Assembly (NCBI GenBank): GCA_018268075.1
Contig: JAFDXH010000248.1
Location: forward strand, 41,276-105,275
From: Bacteroidota bacterium
Lineage (GTDB): Bacteria; Bacteroidota; Bacteroidia; Chitinophagales; Chitinophagaceae
Length of the DNA: 64,000 bases
Direction: 5' to 3'
How positions within the stretch are numbered: the first letter of the stretch is position 1; every line of letters starts with the position of its first letter. Under the pieces are notes generated by a model, which saw only the letters and a program-made list of their open reading frames with translations, did no database searches and had not been told where the DNA came from. The translations under genes and the position numbers were made by a program. Below, one piece after another: positions 34,950-45,048 of this stretch.

Positions 34950-35822
34950 TTATCTTTTGAAAACGTTAGCCATCGTGATTCCGATATTGGCCGGGCTTTC
35001 TACTACATGTACTCCACACTCGGCCAGTATTTTCATTTTTGCGGCAGCAGTATCTTCTGCACCGCCTACGATCGCACCTGCATGGCCCATTCGGCGTCCT
35101 GCCGGAGCCGTTTGCCCGGCTATGAAACCTACTACAGGCTTGGTTCCGTTTTTCTTAATCCAATAAGCGGCTTCGGCTTCCATGCCGCCGCCAATTTCAC
35201 CTATCATTACGATCCCCTCTGTATCCTTATCCTTCATAAATAATTCTACTGCTTCGCGTGTAGTGGTGCCAATAATAGGATCGCCGCCGATACCAATAGC
35301 GGTAGAAATACCTAACCCTGCCTTTGCTACTTGGTCTGCCGCTTCGTAAGTAAGTGTGCCGGATTTAGACACGATCCCTATTTTACCTTTCTTAAAAATA
35401 AAGCCCGGCATAATACCCACCTTACATTCTTCGGCAGTAATGATTCCCGGGCAATTTGGCCCTATCAGCCGGGAATCAGAATCAAGTAAATAATTTTTCA
35501 CCTTCACCATATCCTGAACCGGTATGCCTTCTGTAATACACACAATGAGGCCAATTTTTGCTTCTGCGGCCTCCATAATAGCATCAGCAGCAAAAGCGGG
35601 TGGTACAAAAATAATACTTACATCAGCACCTGTTTGCTTTACTGCCTCATCTACTGTATTAAATACAGGCCGCTCTAAGTGAGTAGTTCCGCCCTTATTA
35701 GGCGTAACGCCCCCTACCACATTGGTTCCGTATTCTATCATTTGCGTAGCATGAAAAGTACCTTCAGTTCCTGTAAAACCCTGAACCAGGATTTTAGATT
35801 GTGCATTCACTAATATTGACAT
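34950..35822 (-). CDS. sucD: Succinate-CoA ligase, alpha subunit
   Basis: With the beta subunit SucC it forms succinate from succinyl-CoA with substrate-level phosphorylation in the citric acid cycle. 290 aa. CoA-binding Rossmann segment [21 protein letters not shown] (about 13-33), then GPNCPGII and [12 protein letters not shown], and the phosphohistidine His247 in [10 protein letters not shown]. sucC is not next to it, unlike in many bacteria. Its promoter box is at 35845-35852. Confidence 0.96.
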   Translation of the reverse strand: MSILVNAQSKILVQGFTGTEGTFHATQMIEYGTNVVGGVTPNKGGTTHLERPVFNTVDEAVKQTGADVSIIFVPPAFAADAIMEAAEAKIGLIVCITEGIPVQDMVKVKNYLLDSDSRLIGPNCPGIITAEECKVGIMPGFIFKKGKIGIVSKSGTLTYEAADQVAKAGLGISTAIGIGGDPIIGTTTREAVELFMKDKDTEGIVMIGEIGGGMEAEAAYWIKKNGTKPVVGFIAGQTAPAGRRMGHAGAIVGGAEDTAAAKMKILAECGVHVVESPANIGITMANVFKR

Positions 35823-35844
35823 AAAATTTATTTATTCAGATGCG

Positions 35845-35852
35845 CAAATATA
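35845..35852 (-). promoter_or_regulatory. -7 promoter box for sucD
   Basis: The minus strand reads TATATTTG, an exact consensus match, ending 22 bases upstream of the sucD ATG. Confidence 0.5.
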
Positions 35853-35901
35853 GTAAAGTATGATTGAGCATAAGAAATCGGGAATTAAGTAACTTGCGCA
35901 C

Positions 35902-36714
35902 ATGAAGGAATATCTCCATCTTTTAGAAAAAATAATTACCAACGGTGTTCAAAAAAATGATCGTACCGGCACCGGAACAAAAAGCATTTTTGGATACCAG
36001 ATGCGTTTTGATTTACAGGCAGGATTTCCGATGGTTACTACAAAAAAATTACATTTAAAAAGCATTATTTATGAATTGCTTTGGTTTTTGAAAGGTGATA
36101 CCAATATAAAATACCTGAATGACCATGGAGTAAGGATTTGGGATGAATGGGCAGATGAAAACGGCAATCTGGGCCCTGTATATGGTAAGCAATGGCGTAA
36201 GTGGGAAGGTGCAGATGGTAGTATTACCGATCAGGTTACTCAATTAATAGACCAGTTAAAAAACAATCCGGACAGTAGGCGAATGATTATAAGTGCTTGG
36301 AATGTAGGCGACCTACCTTTGATGAAACTGATGCCCTGCCATTGTCTTTTTCAATTTTATACAACACCAGGTAATGATGGCAAAAAAAGAAAATTATCTT
36401 GCCAACTTTACCAGAGAAGTGCCGATGTGTTTTTGGGAGTACCTTTTAATATTGCATCTTATGCATTACTTACCTTAATGGTAGCACAGGTATGCGATAT
36501 GGAGCCAGGCGATTTTGTTCATTCATTTGGTGATGTACACCTGTACAACAATCATATAGAACAAGCTACCCTCCAGCTTTCCCGCACACCCTATGCACTG
36601 CCACAGATGAAATTAAACCCTGAAATAAAAAACATTTTTGATTTTGATTTTGATGATTTTGAGCTGATCAATTATCTAAGCCACCCTTCAATAAAAGCAG
36701 CCGTAGCTGTATAA
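35902..36714 (+). CDS. thyA: Thymidylate synthase
   Basis: Methylates dUMP to dTMP using methylene-THF, producing dihydrofolate. 270 aa. The nucleophile is Cys146 in [26 protein letters not shown] (about 21-36), [20 protein letters not shown] and the [12 protein letters not shown] segment complete the site. It carries a small insert (NDGKKRKL) before the QLYQRSAD motif. It heads the thyA-folA-methyltransferase-pnt run; folA, which regenerates THF, starts 13 bases downstream. Confidence 0.97.
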   Translation: MKEYLHLLEKIITNGVQKNDRTGTGTKSIFGYQMRFDLQAGFPMVTTKKLHLKSIIYELLWFLKGDTNIKYLNDHGVRIWDEWADENGNLGPVYGKQWRKWEGADGSITDQVTQLIDQLKNNPDSRRMIISAWNVGDLPLMKLMPCHCLFQFYTTPGNDGKKRKLSCQLYQRSADVFLGVPFNIASYALLTLMVAQVCDMEPGDFVHSFGDVHLYNNHIEQATLQLSRTPYALPQMKLNPEIKNIFDFDFDDFELINYLSHPSIKAAVAV

Positions 36715-36727
36715 TAAAAAAGATTTT

Positions 36728-37219
36728 ATGATACTATGCCATATTGTAGCTGCATCCGAAAATAATGTGATAGGGGCAGATAATGAACTTCCATGGAAAT
36801 TATCGGATGATTTTAAATATTTTAAAAATAAAACATGGGGTATGCCGGTGATTATGGGTAAAAACACCTTCAACTCTCTGAAAAAAGATTTACCCGGTAG
36901 AATAAATATTGTATTAACCAGCAATAAAGGCTGGAGTGCACCAAACGTAACTGCAGTGAGTGAAATAGATGAAGCCATCGCCAAGGCAAAAGAATCTGAC
37001 GCAAAGGAAATATTTATTATTGGTGGCGGACAGGTTTTTAAACAAACGATAGATATTGTAAACAAAATTTACCTAACAAGAGTGCACACCATTGCTAAAG
37101 GCGATACTTATTATCCTGTATTAAATAAAATTGATTGGAAACTCATAAGTGCAATTGACCATCCGGCCGATGAGAAAAATAATTATCCATTCACTTTTGA
37201 AGTCTGGGAAAAAAAATAA
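36728..37219 (+). CDS. folA: Dihydrofolate reductase
   Basis: Reduces dihydrofolate to tetrahydrofolate with NADPH, completing the thymidylate cycle with the preceding thyA. 163 aa. Motifs: AASENNVIGADNELPWKL with the substrate-binding Asn-Leu-Pro-Trp, MGKNTFNSL, and FIIGGGQVFKQTI for NADPH. The gene shares one base with the next (TAATG), so they are translationally coupled. It is the trimethoprim-target family; whether this form is sensitive cannot be judged here. Confidence 0.96.
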   Translation: MILCHIVAASENNVIGADNELPWKLSDDFKYFKNKTWGMPVIMGKNTFNSLKKDLPGRINIVLTSNKGWSAPNVTAVSEIDEAIAKAKESDAKEIFIIGGGQVFKQTIDIVNKIYLTRVHTIAKGDTYYPVLNKIDWKLISAIDHPADEKNNYPFTFEVWEKK

Positions 37220-38022
37220 TGACCATGTATTCCGGATTTCAAATAGCAAAAAAATATGTTCACTATTTCTTCAAGGCAGGTAACGGTAAGGGGCATGGTA
37301 TTCATTCCCCATTTGTTTTTAAATTCATAACAGATATTTTAAACGACAAAAAAAAATACCCTGCTTATGAAATTATCGAACCTATACGCCAACACTTGCT
37401 TCAGCAAAAAAAAACCATTGAAGTACAGGACTATGGCGCCGGTTCACGCATTATTACTACAAAACGAAGGATCATTAAAGATATAGCTGCAAGCTCACTA
37501 AAGCCGCGCAAATATGCTCAGTTGCTATATAGGATAGTTCAATATTTTGAACCTGAAAACATTATCGAAATAGGAACATCCTTTGGTATTACCACATGCT
37601 ACCTTGCATTAGCAAACAAAAGAAGTAAGGTAATAACCTTTGAGGGTTCAGATGAAATCGCTACTATTGCTCTACAAAATTTTCAATTAATCGGCCTTAA
37701 AAATATACAATTGATTAAAGGCAATTTTAATGAAACATTAAAAACCGCACTACCATCTATAAAAATGGCTGATTTAGCATTTATAGATGGTAATCATACT
37801 AAAACAGCGACCTTAAATTATTTTTCCATCCTAAAGCAAGTCAGCAATGAAGCAAGTATTTTCATTTTTGATGATATCCATTGGAGCGAAGAAATGGATC
37901 AAGCATGGAATGAAATAAAAAAAGATTCAGAGGTTACCTTAACTATTGATTTATTTTTTATTGGCATTGTATTTTTCAATAAGGATTTTAAAGTAAAACA
38001 ACATTTTACTATCAGATTTTAA
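37219..38022 (+). CDS. SAM-dependent methyltransferase, class I
   Basis: 267 aa. The class I core lies in the middle: IIEIGTSFGITTCYLALA (motif I, about 115-132), VITFEGSDEIATIALQNF (motif II acidic residue), and ADLAFIDGNHTK (motif IV), followed by IFIFDDIHWSEEM. The IDGNH-TK pattern is like O-methyltransferases with a metal-binding aspartate. The N-terminal 100 residues are basic and unassigned. It overlaps the folA stop by one base. The substrate is unknown; its place after folA may be coincidental. Confidence 0.82.
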   Translation: MTMYSGFQIAKKYVHYFFKAGNGKGHGIHSPFVFKFITDILNDKKKYPAYEIIEPIRQHLLQQKKTIEVQDYGAGSRIITTKRRIIKDIAASSLKPRKYAQLLYRIVQYFEPENIIEIGTSFGITTCYLALANKRSKVITFEGSDEIATIALQNFQLIGLKNIQLIKGNFNETLKTALPSIKMADLAFIDGNHTKTATLNYFSILKQVSNEASIFIFDDIHWSEEMDQAWNEIKKDSEVTLTIDLFFIGIVFFNKDFKVKQHFTIRF

Positions 38023-38052
38023 ATATTTGATATCTTACAACTTTTAAAGAAC

Positions 38053-39141
38053 ATGATGACTATAGGTGTATTGAAAGAATCTTTCCCTGAAACACGCGTT
38101 TCGCTATTGCCGGAGCAATTAGCTTCTTTAAAAAAATTATCTATTGATTTTTTGGTAGAAAATAATGCAGGAGAAAAAGCCTATGTAGATGATGCGCATT
38201 ACGAAGCTGCCGGTGCTGTTATTTCACCCCGGTTGCAGGTGATTTCAAGATCTAAAATCATTCTTTGCCTTCACTTGCCAGAAGAAAATGAATTTCATTT
38301 ATTAAAATCAAAAACCATAATTGGATATTTTCAACCGCTGTACCAGCAGGGTATGATGGAAAAATTAAAGCAAGCCGGTGTTACTGTTTGCAGCCTGGAT
38401 ATGCTTCCCCGAAGTACACGGGCACAAACGATGGATATTTTAAGCAGTCAGGCCAACATTGCCGGATACAAAGCAGTGTTGCAGGCAGCCAATCTTTTAC
38501 CTCATTATTTTCCCATGTTGATGACAGCGGCTGGAAGTATTCCGCCTGCAAGAGTATTGATATTGGGCGCGGGCGTAGCGGGCCTGCAGGCCATAGCTAC
38601 AGCGCGGCGGCTTGGAGGCATTGTGGAAGTATTTGATACGAGGCCTACGGTAAAGGAAGAAGTAATGAGCCTCGGTGCCAAGTTTATAGAAGTAGAGGGC
38701 GCTGCAGATGCAAGTAGTGCCGGCGGATATGCAGTGGAACAAAATGAACAATTTTTAGAACGTCAAAAAGCTAAAATAGCTGCCAGTGTAGCCAAAGCAG
38801 ATGTAGTAATTACCACTGCCCAGATTTTTGGGAAAAAAGCACCAATACTTATTTCAGAAGCTATGATTGAGAGTATGAAAAAAGGGAGTGTAATCGTGGA
38901 TCTTGCTGCAGCAACAGGCGGTAATACCCCACTCACCCAAAATAATGAAACCGTAATTTATAATGGGGTGAGGATTATAGGAGATAGCCACTTAGCCACT
39001 TCAATGCCCTACGATGCCAGTAAAATGTATGGAAAAAATATTTCAAATTTTCTACTGCTTATAATGAATAAAGAAGGTGAATTACAACTTGATTTTAATG
39101 ATGAGTTAATAAAAGGCGCCTGCATTGTAGCGCCCGATTAA
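38053..39141 (+). CDS. pntAA: NAD(P) transhydrogenase, alpha subunit N-terminal part
   Basis: Proton-driven transfer of hydride between NADH and NADP+, supplying NADPH. This is the three-gene form: the soluble NAD(H)-binding domain I is separate (362 aa). Motifs: N-terminal IGVLKESFPETRVSLLPEQ, STRAQTMDILSSQANIAGYKA, and the Rossmann fold VLILGAGVAGLQAIATARRLG followed by DTRPTVKEE. The ATG at 38053 is followed at once by a second ATG, either of which could start. pntAB follows after ten bases. Confidence 0.94.
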   Translation: MMTIGVLKESFPETRVSLLPEQLASLKKLSIDFLVENNAGEKAYVDDAHYEAAGAVISPRLQVISRSKIILCLHLPEENEFHLLKSKTIIGYFQPLYQQGMMEKLKQAGVTVCSLDMLPRSTRAQTMDILSSQANIAGYKAVLQAANLLPHYFPMLMTAAGSIPPARVLILGAGVAGLQAIATARRLGGIVEVFDTRPTVKEEVMSLGAKFIEVEGAADASSAGGYAVEQNEQFLERQKAKIAASVAKADVVITTAQIFGKKAPILISEAMIESMKKGSVIVDLAAATGGNTPLTQNNETVIYNGVRIIGDSHLATSMPYDASKMYGKNISNFLLLIMNKEGELQLDFNDELIKGACIVAPD

Positions 39142-39151
39142 AAATATTTTT

Positions 39152-39469
39152 ATGAATGAAATAAGCCAGTTTTTTCAGGAAAATTTAGAGATGATCTACA
39201 TTGTAATCCTGATGATTTTTCTTGGCATTGAAATTATCGGAAGGGTACCATCAGTTTTGCATACCCCGCTGATGAGTGGGGCAAACGCCATTCATGGCGT
39301 AGTTATAATAGGTGCTATCATTGTAATGGGAAAGGCAGAAGAAGGCAATTACCTTATCTTGTCATTAGGCTTTCTTGCAGTTATTTTGGGCACCCTTAAT
39401 GTAGTAGGCGGTTTTGTGGTAACAGACAGGATGTTAGAAATGTTCTCAAAAAAGAAAAAAAAGAATTAA
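39152..39469 (+). CDS. pntAB: NAD(P) transhydrogenase, alpha subunit membrane part
   Basis: 105 aa with three membrane helices (about 13-30, 45-62 and 68-92). LGIEIIGRVPSVLHTPLMSGANAIHGVVIIGA is the family signature. It supplies part of the proton channel (domain II) with PntB. The C-terminus ends in a lysine-rich stretch. It sits between pntAA and pntB, with 10 and 34 base gaps. Confidence 0.93.
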   Translation: MNEISQFFQENLEMIYIVILMIFLGIEIIGRVPSVLHTPLMSGANAIHGVVIIGAIIVMGKAEEGNYLILSLGFLAVILGTLNVVGGFVVTDRMLEMFSKKKKKN

Positions 39470-39503
39470 ACAAGTCAATTATTATAAAAGATAATCCAGA
39501 TAC

Positions 39504-40925
39504 ATGTTTTCATTTTTATCTCTTTCTTATCTTATTGCTTCAGTCACATTTATTCTGGGGTTAAAAATGCTTTCGCACCCAGCTACAGCGCGCAAGGGCA
39601 ATATGATTGCTGCTGTAGGCATGGCCCTTGCTATCATTACTACGATATTTCTGTATGAAGAAGATGGCAAAAAATTACACAATTACATCTGGATATTCAG
39701 TGCAATAATTATAGGAACAATTATAGGAGTACTCACGGCTAAAAAAGTAAAAATGACAGCTATGCCTGAGTTGGTAAGTTTCTTTAATGGAATGGGTGGC
39801 GCTTGTGCTGCACTCATTTCTGTTATCGAGTTTTATTACCTGTATAGCGCCCACCCTACTGCAGATAGCTTCTCTAACTTTGTAAGTGGCGGCCATTACC
39901 TTACGATCATTGCAGGTACTATTATCGGGTGCATTTCCTTTGCAGGCAGCGTAATAGCCTGGGGCAAGCTCAGCGGCAAGATCAAAGATTTTGCATTTAA
40001 AGGTCAACACATTTTCAATGGCTTGATTTTTATTTTAATTCTTGCCGGCGCTGTTACAGTTTATTTTTATTATGGTACACAGCAGCACATTTTGTTTTTT
40101 ATTACTGTAGCGCTTGCCTTGCTTTATGGAGTATTTTTTGTGCTTCCAATAGGTGGTGCCGATATGCCGGTGGTCATCTCTTTGCTCAATTCATTTACTG
40201 GTGTAGCAGCAGCGTGCGGGGGGTTTTTATACAATAACAAAGCAATGCTTACGGGTGGCATTCTGGTAGGCGCAGCCGGCACACTACTCACCATACTCAT
40301 GTGTAAAGCTATGAACCGCAGTTTGCTTAATGTACTTATAGGATCCTTCGGCGGGGGCACCAATACTATTGAAAGCGGTAATAAAGAGCATGGCAATGTA
40401 AAAGAAATTTCTATTACAGATGCCGCTATGGTATTGGCCTATGCTAAAAAAGTAATGATAGTGCCCGGCTATGGCCTAGCGGTAGCCCAAGCCCAACACA
40501 CCTGTCAGGAATTACAGAAGGCACTTCAGGAAAAGGGGGTAGAAGTACTCTATGCCATACATCCGGTAGCAGGCCGCATGCCCGGCCACATGAATGTACT
40601 GCTTGCTGAAGCCGATGTAGATTATGATTATCTGTTAGAAATGGATGACGCAAATTCTCAATTAAAAACAACGGATGTAGCATTAATTCTTGGTGCCAAT
40701 GATGTAGTAAATCCTGCTGCTAAAACCAACCCGGCTTCGCCCATCTATGGCATGCCCGTGCTGGATGTAGAGCTCGCTAAAACGGTAATCGTGAATAAAC
40801 GCAGTATGAAACCGGGATATGCCGGTATTGAAAATGAACTATTCTACCAGCCCAACACTTCTATGCTTTTTGGCGATGCTAAAAAAGTATTACAGCAACT
40901 TTTAGCAGAATTAAAAAATATCTGA
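39504..40925 (+). CDS. pntB: NAD(P) transhydrogenase, beta subunit
   Basis: 473 aa. The N-terminal half has about nine membrane helices completing the proton channel; MAMPELVSFFNGMGGACAAL-type residues at about 90-110 (here TAMPELVSFFNG) and SFTGVAAACGGF are characteristic. The C-terminal domain III (about 300-473) binds NADP(H): IVPGYGLAVAQAQHTCQEL, YAIHPVAGRMPGHMNVLLAEA, ILGANDVVNPAAKTNP. Last gene of the run; it is convergent with trmD. Confidence 0.95.
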   Translation: MFSFLSLSYLIASVTFILGLKMLSHPATARKGNMIAAVGMALAIITTIFLYEEDGKKLHNYIWIFSAIIIGTIIGVLTAKKVKMTAMPELVSFFNGMGGACAALISVIEFYYLYSAHPTADSFSNFVSGGHYLTIIAGTIIGCISFAGSVIAWGKLSGKIKDFAFKGQHIFNGLIFILILAGAVTVYFYYGTQQHILFFITVALALLYGVFFVLPIGGADMPVVISLLNSFTGVAAACGGFLYNNKAMLTGGILVGAAGTLLTILMCKAMNRSLLNVLIGSFGGGTNTIESGNKEHGNVKEISITDAAMVLAYAKKVMIVPGYGLAVAQAQHTCQELQKALQEKGVEVLYAIHPVAGRMPGHMNVLLAEADVDYDYLLEMDDANSQLKTTDVALILGANDVVNPAAKTNPASPIYGMPVLDVELAKTVIVNKRSMKPGYAGIENELFYQPNTSMLFGDAKKVLQQLLAELKNI

Positions 40926-40962
40926 CTGATCTTTTTATTAATATTGAAAACCCTCTCTCCCA

Positions 40963-41640
40963 TCATGCTTCATCCAGTCCGGGTCTTCTAATCTTTGTTC
41001 TCTCTATTGCTTGTTCATGGCGCCATTCGTCTATTTTAACCGGATCGCCAGACAATAAGATATCAGGCACTTTCCACCCTAAAAATTCCTGTGGGCGGGT
41101 ATAAACCGGAGGCGCTAACAACCCGTCCTGAAAAGAATCTGTGAGTGCAGAGGTTTCGTCATTCAGCACACCCGGTATTAAACGGCCAATCGCATCTACC
41201 AAAACTGCAGCAGCAATTTCACCTCCACTTAATACATAATCACCAATTGATACCTCTCTGGTAATGTAATGATCCCTAACTCTTTGATCAATACCTTTAT
41301 AATGGCCACAGATGAATAATAGATTCTCTTTCAGCGATAAAGTATTAGCCATTTTTTGGTTAAAATTTTCTCCGTCAGGAGTCAAAAAAATTATTTCATC
41401 ATATTTTTTTTGCTTTTGCAAACTTTCGATGGCATTTACTAATGGTTCCACCATCATTACCAGTCCAGCACCGCCGCCAAATTGGTAGTCATCTATTTGG
41501 CCATGCTTATAAGTTGTATAATCTCTTAGATTGATAGTATTCACTTCCAGTAGCGCTTTGTCCTTTGCCCGCCTTAAAATAGAATGTGCGAAAAAGCTTT
41601 CCATTAATTGAGGTACTACCGAAATGATGTCAATCTTCAT
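40963..41640 (-). CDS. trmD: tRNA (guanine(37)-N1)-methyltransferase
   Basis: SPOUT (trefoil-knot) methyltransferase that makes m1G37 in tRNAs reading CNN codons, preventing frameshifts. 225 aa. Motifs: DYTTYKHGQIDDYQFGGGAGLVM (about 40-62), FICGHYKGIDQRV, and the knot segment SIGDYVLSGGEIAA, then YTRPQEFLGWKVPDILLSGDP. In many bacteria trmD follows ffh-rpsP-rimM. Here it sits about 6 kb from rpsP with no rimM in the window. The S4-domain gene lies 45 bases upstream on the same strand. Confidence 0.96.
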   Translation of the reverse strand: MKIDIISVVPQLMESFFAHSILRRAKDKALLEVNTINLRDYTTYKHGQIDDYQFGGGAGLVMMVEPLVNAIESLQKQKKYDEIIFLTPDGENFNQKMANTLSLKENLLFICGHYKGIDQRVRDHYITREVSIGDYVLSGGEIAAAVLVDAIGRLIPGVLNDETSALTDSFQDGLLAPPVYTRPQEFLGWKVPDILLSGDPVKIDEWRHEQAIERTKIRRPGLDEA

Positions 41641-41685
41641 AAGATAAAGGTCAAATATTTTTTCATTATAGAGAAAGGCTGCAGG

Positions 41686-42075
41686 CTAATTGTTTTGAAA
41701 AAAATCATCCAGGTTTCGTTTTACTTTTTTAGTAGGTCGGCCTTTTTTGCTTTTTCGTTTCCCTGTAGAGAAAGAAAAAGTTGCTGATTGCTTATTTTCA
41801 GAAACCACCTCCGGCGATAGATCTTGATAATATTTTATTGCTTCATCGTAACTCTTACGGGTATGCAGCAGCGCAATCACTTTTATTGCCCATTTTTTAT
41901 CGTCCGTTTTTATTTCATATTGATCCCCGATTGTTACTGCTTTTGAAGGCTTTATAATGGTTCCACTGCATTTCACCTTACCGCCAGCACACGCCTCAGT
42001 AGCAAGGCTTCGTGTTTTGAAAATACGAATAGACCAAAGAAATTTATCAATTCTCAATTTTTCCTGTGTTGGCAT
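41686..42075 (-). CDS. S4-domain RNA-binding protein, Hsp15-like
   Basis: 129 aa from the ATG at 42075 (a TTG at 42081 is an alternative). The S4 motif LRIDKFLWSIRIFKTRSLATEACAGG lies at about 6-31, followed by the second half (IKPSKAVTIGDQYEI). The C-terminal quarter is very basic (GKRKSKKGRPTKKVKR). This is the layout of HslR/Hsp15, which binds stalled 50S subunits carrying peptidyl-tRNA. It precedes trmD on the same strand, and both are probably cotranscribed. Confidence 0.83.
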   Translation of the reverse strand: MPTQEKLRIDKFLWSIRIFKTRSLATEACAGGKVKCSGTIIKPSKAVTIGDQYEIKTDDKKWAIKVIALLHTRKSYDEAIKYYQDLSPEVVSENKQSATFSFSTGKRKSKKGRPTKKVKRNLDDFFQNN

Positions 42076-42156
42076 ATTCAAAATTAATCGTAATTGATAA
42101 ATGGTGCATGCACTTAATACACATTCTGTATTTTTACCGCAAAATATTTATTATAT

Positions 42157-44346
42157 ATGAACTCCATCTCAAAACAAACCCTCCTTTCTCTTATTTGTAT
42201 TTTCATTGTTTTTACACTGGCTGCACAATTCAGGCCCAAGGAAATTAATTGGACCCCCGATGGAGGATCAATGCTTACTTTAGAAAGAGGTGACATCGTA
42301 AAAACAAATTTAAAAACCGGTAATAAAGAAATTATAGTTCATTCCAATGAACTAACTCCACAAGGCCAGGCCTCACCTATCCGGTTTAATATATATAGTT
42401 TTTCACCAGATTACAGTAAACTTTTGATTTTTACCAATACAGCTAAAGTATGGCGATACAATACAAGAGGAGATTATTGGATTTTAAATGTTGCCACACA
42501 TGAGCTACATCAGATTGGAAAATCTATGCCTACACAATCACTGATGTTTGCAAAGCTTTCGCCTGATAATAAAAAAGTAGCCTACGTAAGCGGTCACAAT
42601 ATTTATGTTGAAGACCTTGCTTCGCAAAAAGTGACCCCCCTAACTACCAATGGCACCCGAAAATTTATTAATGGCACTTTTGATTGGGTGTACGAAGAAG
42701 AGTTTGATTGCCGTGATGGGTTTAGATGGAGCCCTGATAGTAAAAAGATAGCATACTGGCAAGTAGATGCCACCAAGATCCGTGATTATTATATGCTGAA
42801 CACTACTGATTCTCAATATTCAAGAATCATCCCGGTTGAATACCCTAAGGTAGGATGGCCGCCCTCTCCTGTAAGGATTGGTGTAGTAGATATAGAAGGC
42901 AAGGAAACTAAATGGATGAACGTGCCCGGCGATCCTCAGGAGCATTATATTCCAAGGATGGAGTGGGCTGAAAATTCCGGCGAGGTAGTTTTACAACAAC
43001 TCAACCGCAAGCAAAATCAAAGCAACCTTTTTTTCTGCGATGTAAATACCGGCATGGCACGAAATTTTTATACAGAAAATGATAGTGCCTTTATAGATAT
43101 AAAATCAAGGTGGGATGATGAGGGACCAGTGGGTTGGGATTGGCTCAATAACGGAAAAAATTTTTTGTGGGTAAGTGAGAAAGATGGATGGCGCCACATA
43201 TACTTAATAGACCGTACAGGAAAGGAAACCCTTGTTACCAATGGCAATTACGATATTGATAATATCAAATGTATTGATGATAAAAATGGGTATGTATATT
43301 TTATGGCATCGCCGGATAATGCTACGCAACTTTATTTGTTTCGGACAAAATTGAATGGTAAAGGAAAGCTGGAACCGCTCTCACCTGCAAACCTACAAGG
43401 CACCCATGATTATAATATTTCACCTTTTGCGCAATATGCAAAGCACTCATTTTCTAATTACAAGACTTTACCCGCCTCAGAATGGATCACCTTACCAGAT
43501 GGAAAACCCTTAAAAGGTGAGGAAAGCATTACCAGTAAACTGAAAGTGAATGAAAACAGCAATATTGAATATTTCAAAGTAACTACTGATGACAATATAA
43601 CACTCGATGCCTGGATGGTAAAGCCTGCAAATTTTGACAGCACTAAAAAATATCCGGTCGTGTTTCAGGTATATAGCGAGCCGGCATCTTCTACTGTATT
43701 GGATAGATATGGCACTCAGTTCAATCGCTTATTTAACGGCGACCTTAGTATGGAAGGATACTTTTACATCTCCGTAGATAATCGGGGTACCCCATCCTTG
43801 CGTGGTGCCAAATGGCGCAAATCTATATATAGAAAAATTGGCATAATAAATATTCATGATCAGGCAATGGCAGCAAAAAAGATTCTAGAAAAACCTTGGT
43901 TTGATAAAGATCGCGTAGCCGTATGGGGCTGGAGTGGTGGCGGCTCTGCTACACTTAACCTGATGTTTCAGCATCCTGAAATTTATAAAACAGGTATAGC
44001 CATTGCAGCCGTGGCCAATGAATTGTTTTATGATAATATCTATCAAGAAAGATACATGGGATTACCACAGGAAAATATGGATGACTTCGTAAATGGCTCC
44101 CCAATACATTATGCTAAAAATCTGCAGGGTCATTTATTATACATTCATGGTACAGGAGATGATAATGTACATTATGATAATGCAGAAGTATTGCTGAATG
44201 AATTAATAAAATACAATAAGCAATTCCAGTTCATGGCTTATCCAAACCGCACACATAGTATATCTGAAGGTGAAGGAACACGAAAACATTTAAGTACACT
44301 ATACAGTAATTTTTTGAGAACCAATTGCCCCCCGGGCGCTAAATAG
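42157..44346 (+). CDS. Dipeptidyl-peptidase IV-type S9 peptidase
   Basis: 729 aa. Signal peptide ending LAAQ, then an eight-bladed propeller (about 30-480; DWVYEEEF at about 175-182 is the N-terminus-binding Glu pair of DPP IV), then the alpha/beta-hydrolase domain. Catalytic residues: Ser593 in WGWSGGG, Asp668 in HGTGDDNVH, His700 in NRTHSIS. The usual GWSYGG motif has Gly instead of Tyr after the serine, which is unusual. It likely removes Xaa-Pro dipeptides in the periplasm. Monocistronic. Confidence 0.9.
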   Translation: MNSISKQTLLSLICIFIVFTLAAQFRPKEINWTPDGGSMLTLERGDIVKTNLKTGNKEIIVHSNELTPQGQASPIRFNIYSFSPDYSKLLIFTNTAKVWRYNTRGDYWILNVATHELHQIGKSMPTQSLMFAKLSPDNKKVAYVSGHNIYVEDLASQKVTPLTTNGTRKFINGTFDWVYEEEFDCRDGFRWSPDSKKIAYWQVDATKIRDYYMLNTTDSQYSRIIPVEYPKVGWPPSPVRIGVVDIEGKETKWMNVPGDPQEHYIPRMEWAENSGEVVLQQLNRKQNQSNLFFCDVNTGMARNFYTENDSAFIDIKSRWDDEGPVGWDWLNNGKNFLWVSEKDGWRHIYLIDRTGKETLVTNGNYDIDNIKCIDDKNGYVYFMASPDNATQLYLFRTKLNGKGKLEPLSPANLQGTHDYNISPFAQYAKHSFSNYKTLPASEWITLPDGKPLKGEESITSKLKVNENSNIEYFKVTTDDNITLDAWMVKPANFDSTKKYPVVFQVYSEPASSTVLDRYGTQFNRLFNGDLSMEGYFYISVDNRGTPSLRGAKWRKSIYRKIGIINIHDQAMAAKKILEKPWFDKDRVAVWGWSGGGSATLNLMFQHPEIYKTGIAIAAVANELFYDNIYQERYMGLPQENMDDFVNGSPIHYAKNLQGHLLYIHGTGDDNVHYDNAEVLLNELIKYNKQFQFMAYPNRTHSISEGEGTRKHLSTLYSNFLRTNCPPGAK

Positions 44347-44355
44347 AGTTTGGTG

Positions 44356-45048
44356 CTATTGCTGATGATAAAGATTTTTTAGAGTGGATTTTAATTCACT
44401 TACTGAGGCCGAAGTATTTGCTGAGGATGAAAAAATAGCCTGTGCGTTTTCTGGTTCACCGTAAAAATTTTCGTTGGCCTTTTCATCTACAGCAATGGAA
44501 GACCCACTAAGGCTGATACCTGCAAATAATCCTTTGCTGCGTGAATAGGAATACACCTCAGCTTCCATTTTATAATCTGTGGCTGCTGAGGAACTACGCC
44601 CCACTGGGCCGGCAGAAATAGAAATATCACCCCCCAAAGTAAAACTGCCTTTACCCATATTTTGTAGAGTAGATGCATTCTTAAAAATAAGCACCAGATC
44701 TTCTGATTGTACGCCTACCTGCAATCCAATACTTCCACCGGTAATGGTTACAAACACAGGATCGCTCCAACTACCATCTGATAATTTTACCATAGCGATT
44801 CCCCGACCACGTTTTCCGGCAAGCACAAACCCCGCTTTTATAAGTTTTGGAACAATAATAATTCCGTTAGTAATTTTTAATAATTCTGAGGGAATATGCT
44901 CTTTCATTTTTCCAAAATCGGAAAGCACATTGGTTGCAGCTATAATTTTTGCCTCCTGCTTATCATCTTGCGCATCCTGGCCGAAAGCAATTGCGCTCAT
45001 AGAGCATAAAATAAAAAATAAGCCGACAGTTTTAAATATTTTCATCAT
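44356..45048 (-). CDS. SYLF-domain (Ysc84-like) lipid-binding protein
   Basis: 230 aa. Signal peptide ending IAFGQ, then a helical lead (about 35-60) and the SYLF/Ysc84 domain (about 60-200): GIIIVPKLIKAGFVLAGKRGRGI, GGSIGLQVGVQSEDLVLIF, GDISISAGPVGRSS, YSYSRSKGLFAGISLSGSSIAVDE. The eukaryotic domain binds phosphoinositides; in bacteria it is of unknown role, probably at the envelope. Two ATG codons (45048, 45045) precede the signal peptide. It is convergent with the DPP IV-type gene and divergent from the DnaE-like gene. Confidence 0.88.
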   Translation of the reverse strand: MMKIFKTVGLFFILCSMSAIAFGQDAQDDKQEAKIIAATNVLSDFGKMKEHIPSELLKITNGIIIVPKLIKAGFVLAGKRGRGIAMVKLSDGSWSDPVFVTITGGSIGLQVGVQSEDLVLIFKNASTLQNMGKGSFTLGGDISISAGPVGRSSSAATDYKMEAEVYSYSRSKGLFAGISLSGSSIAVDEKANENFYGEPENAQAIFSSSANTSASVSELKSTLKNLYHQQ

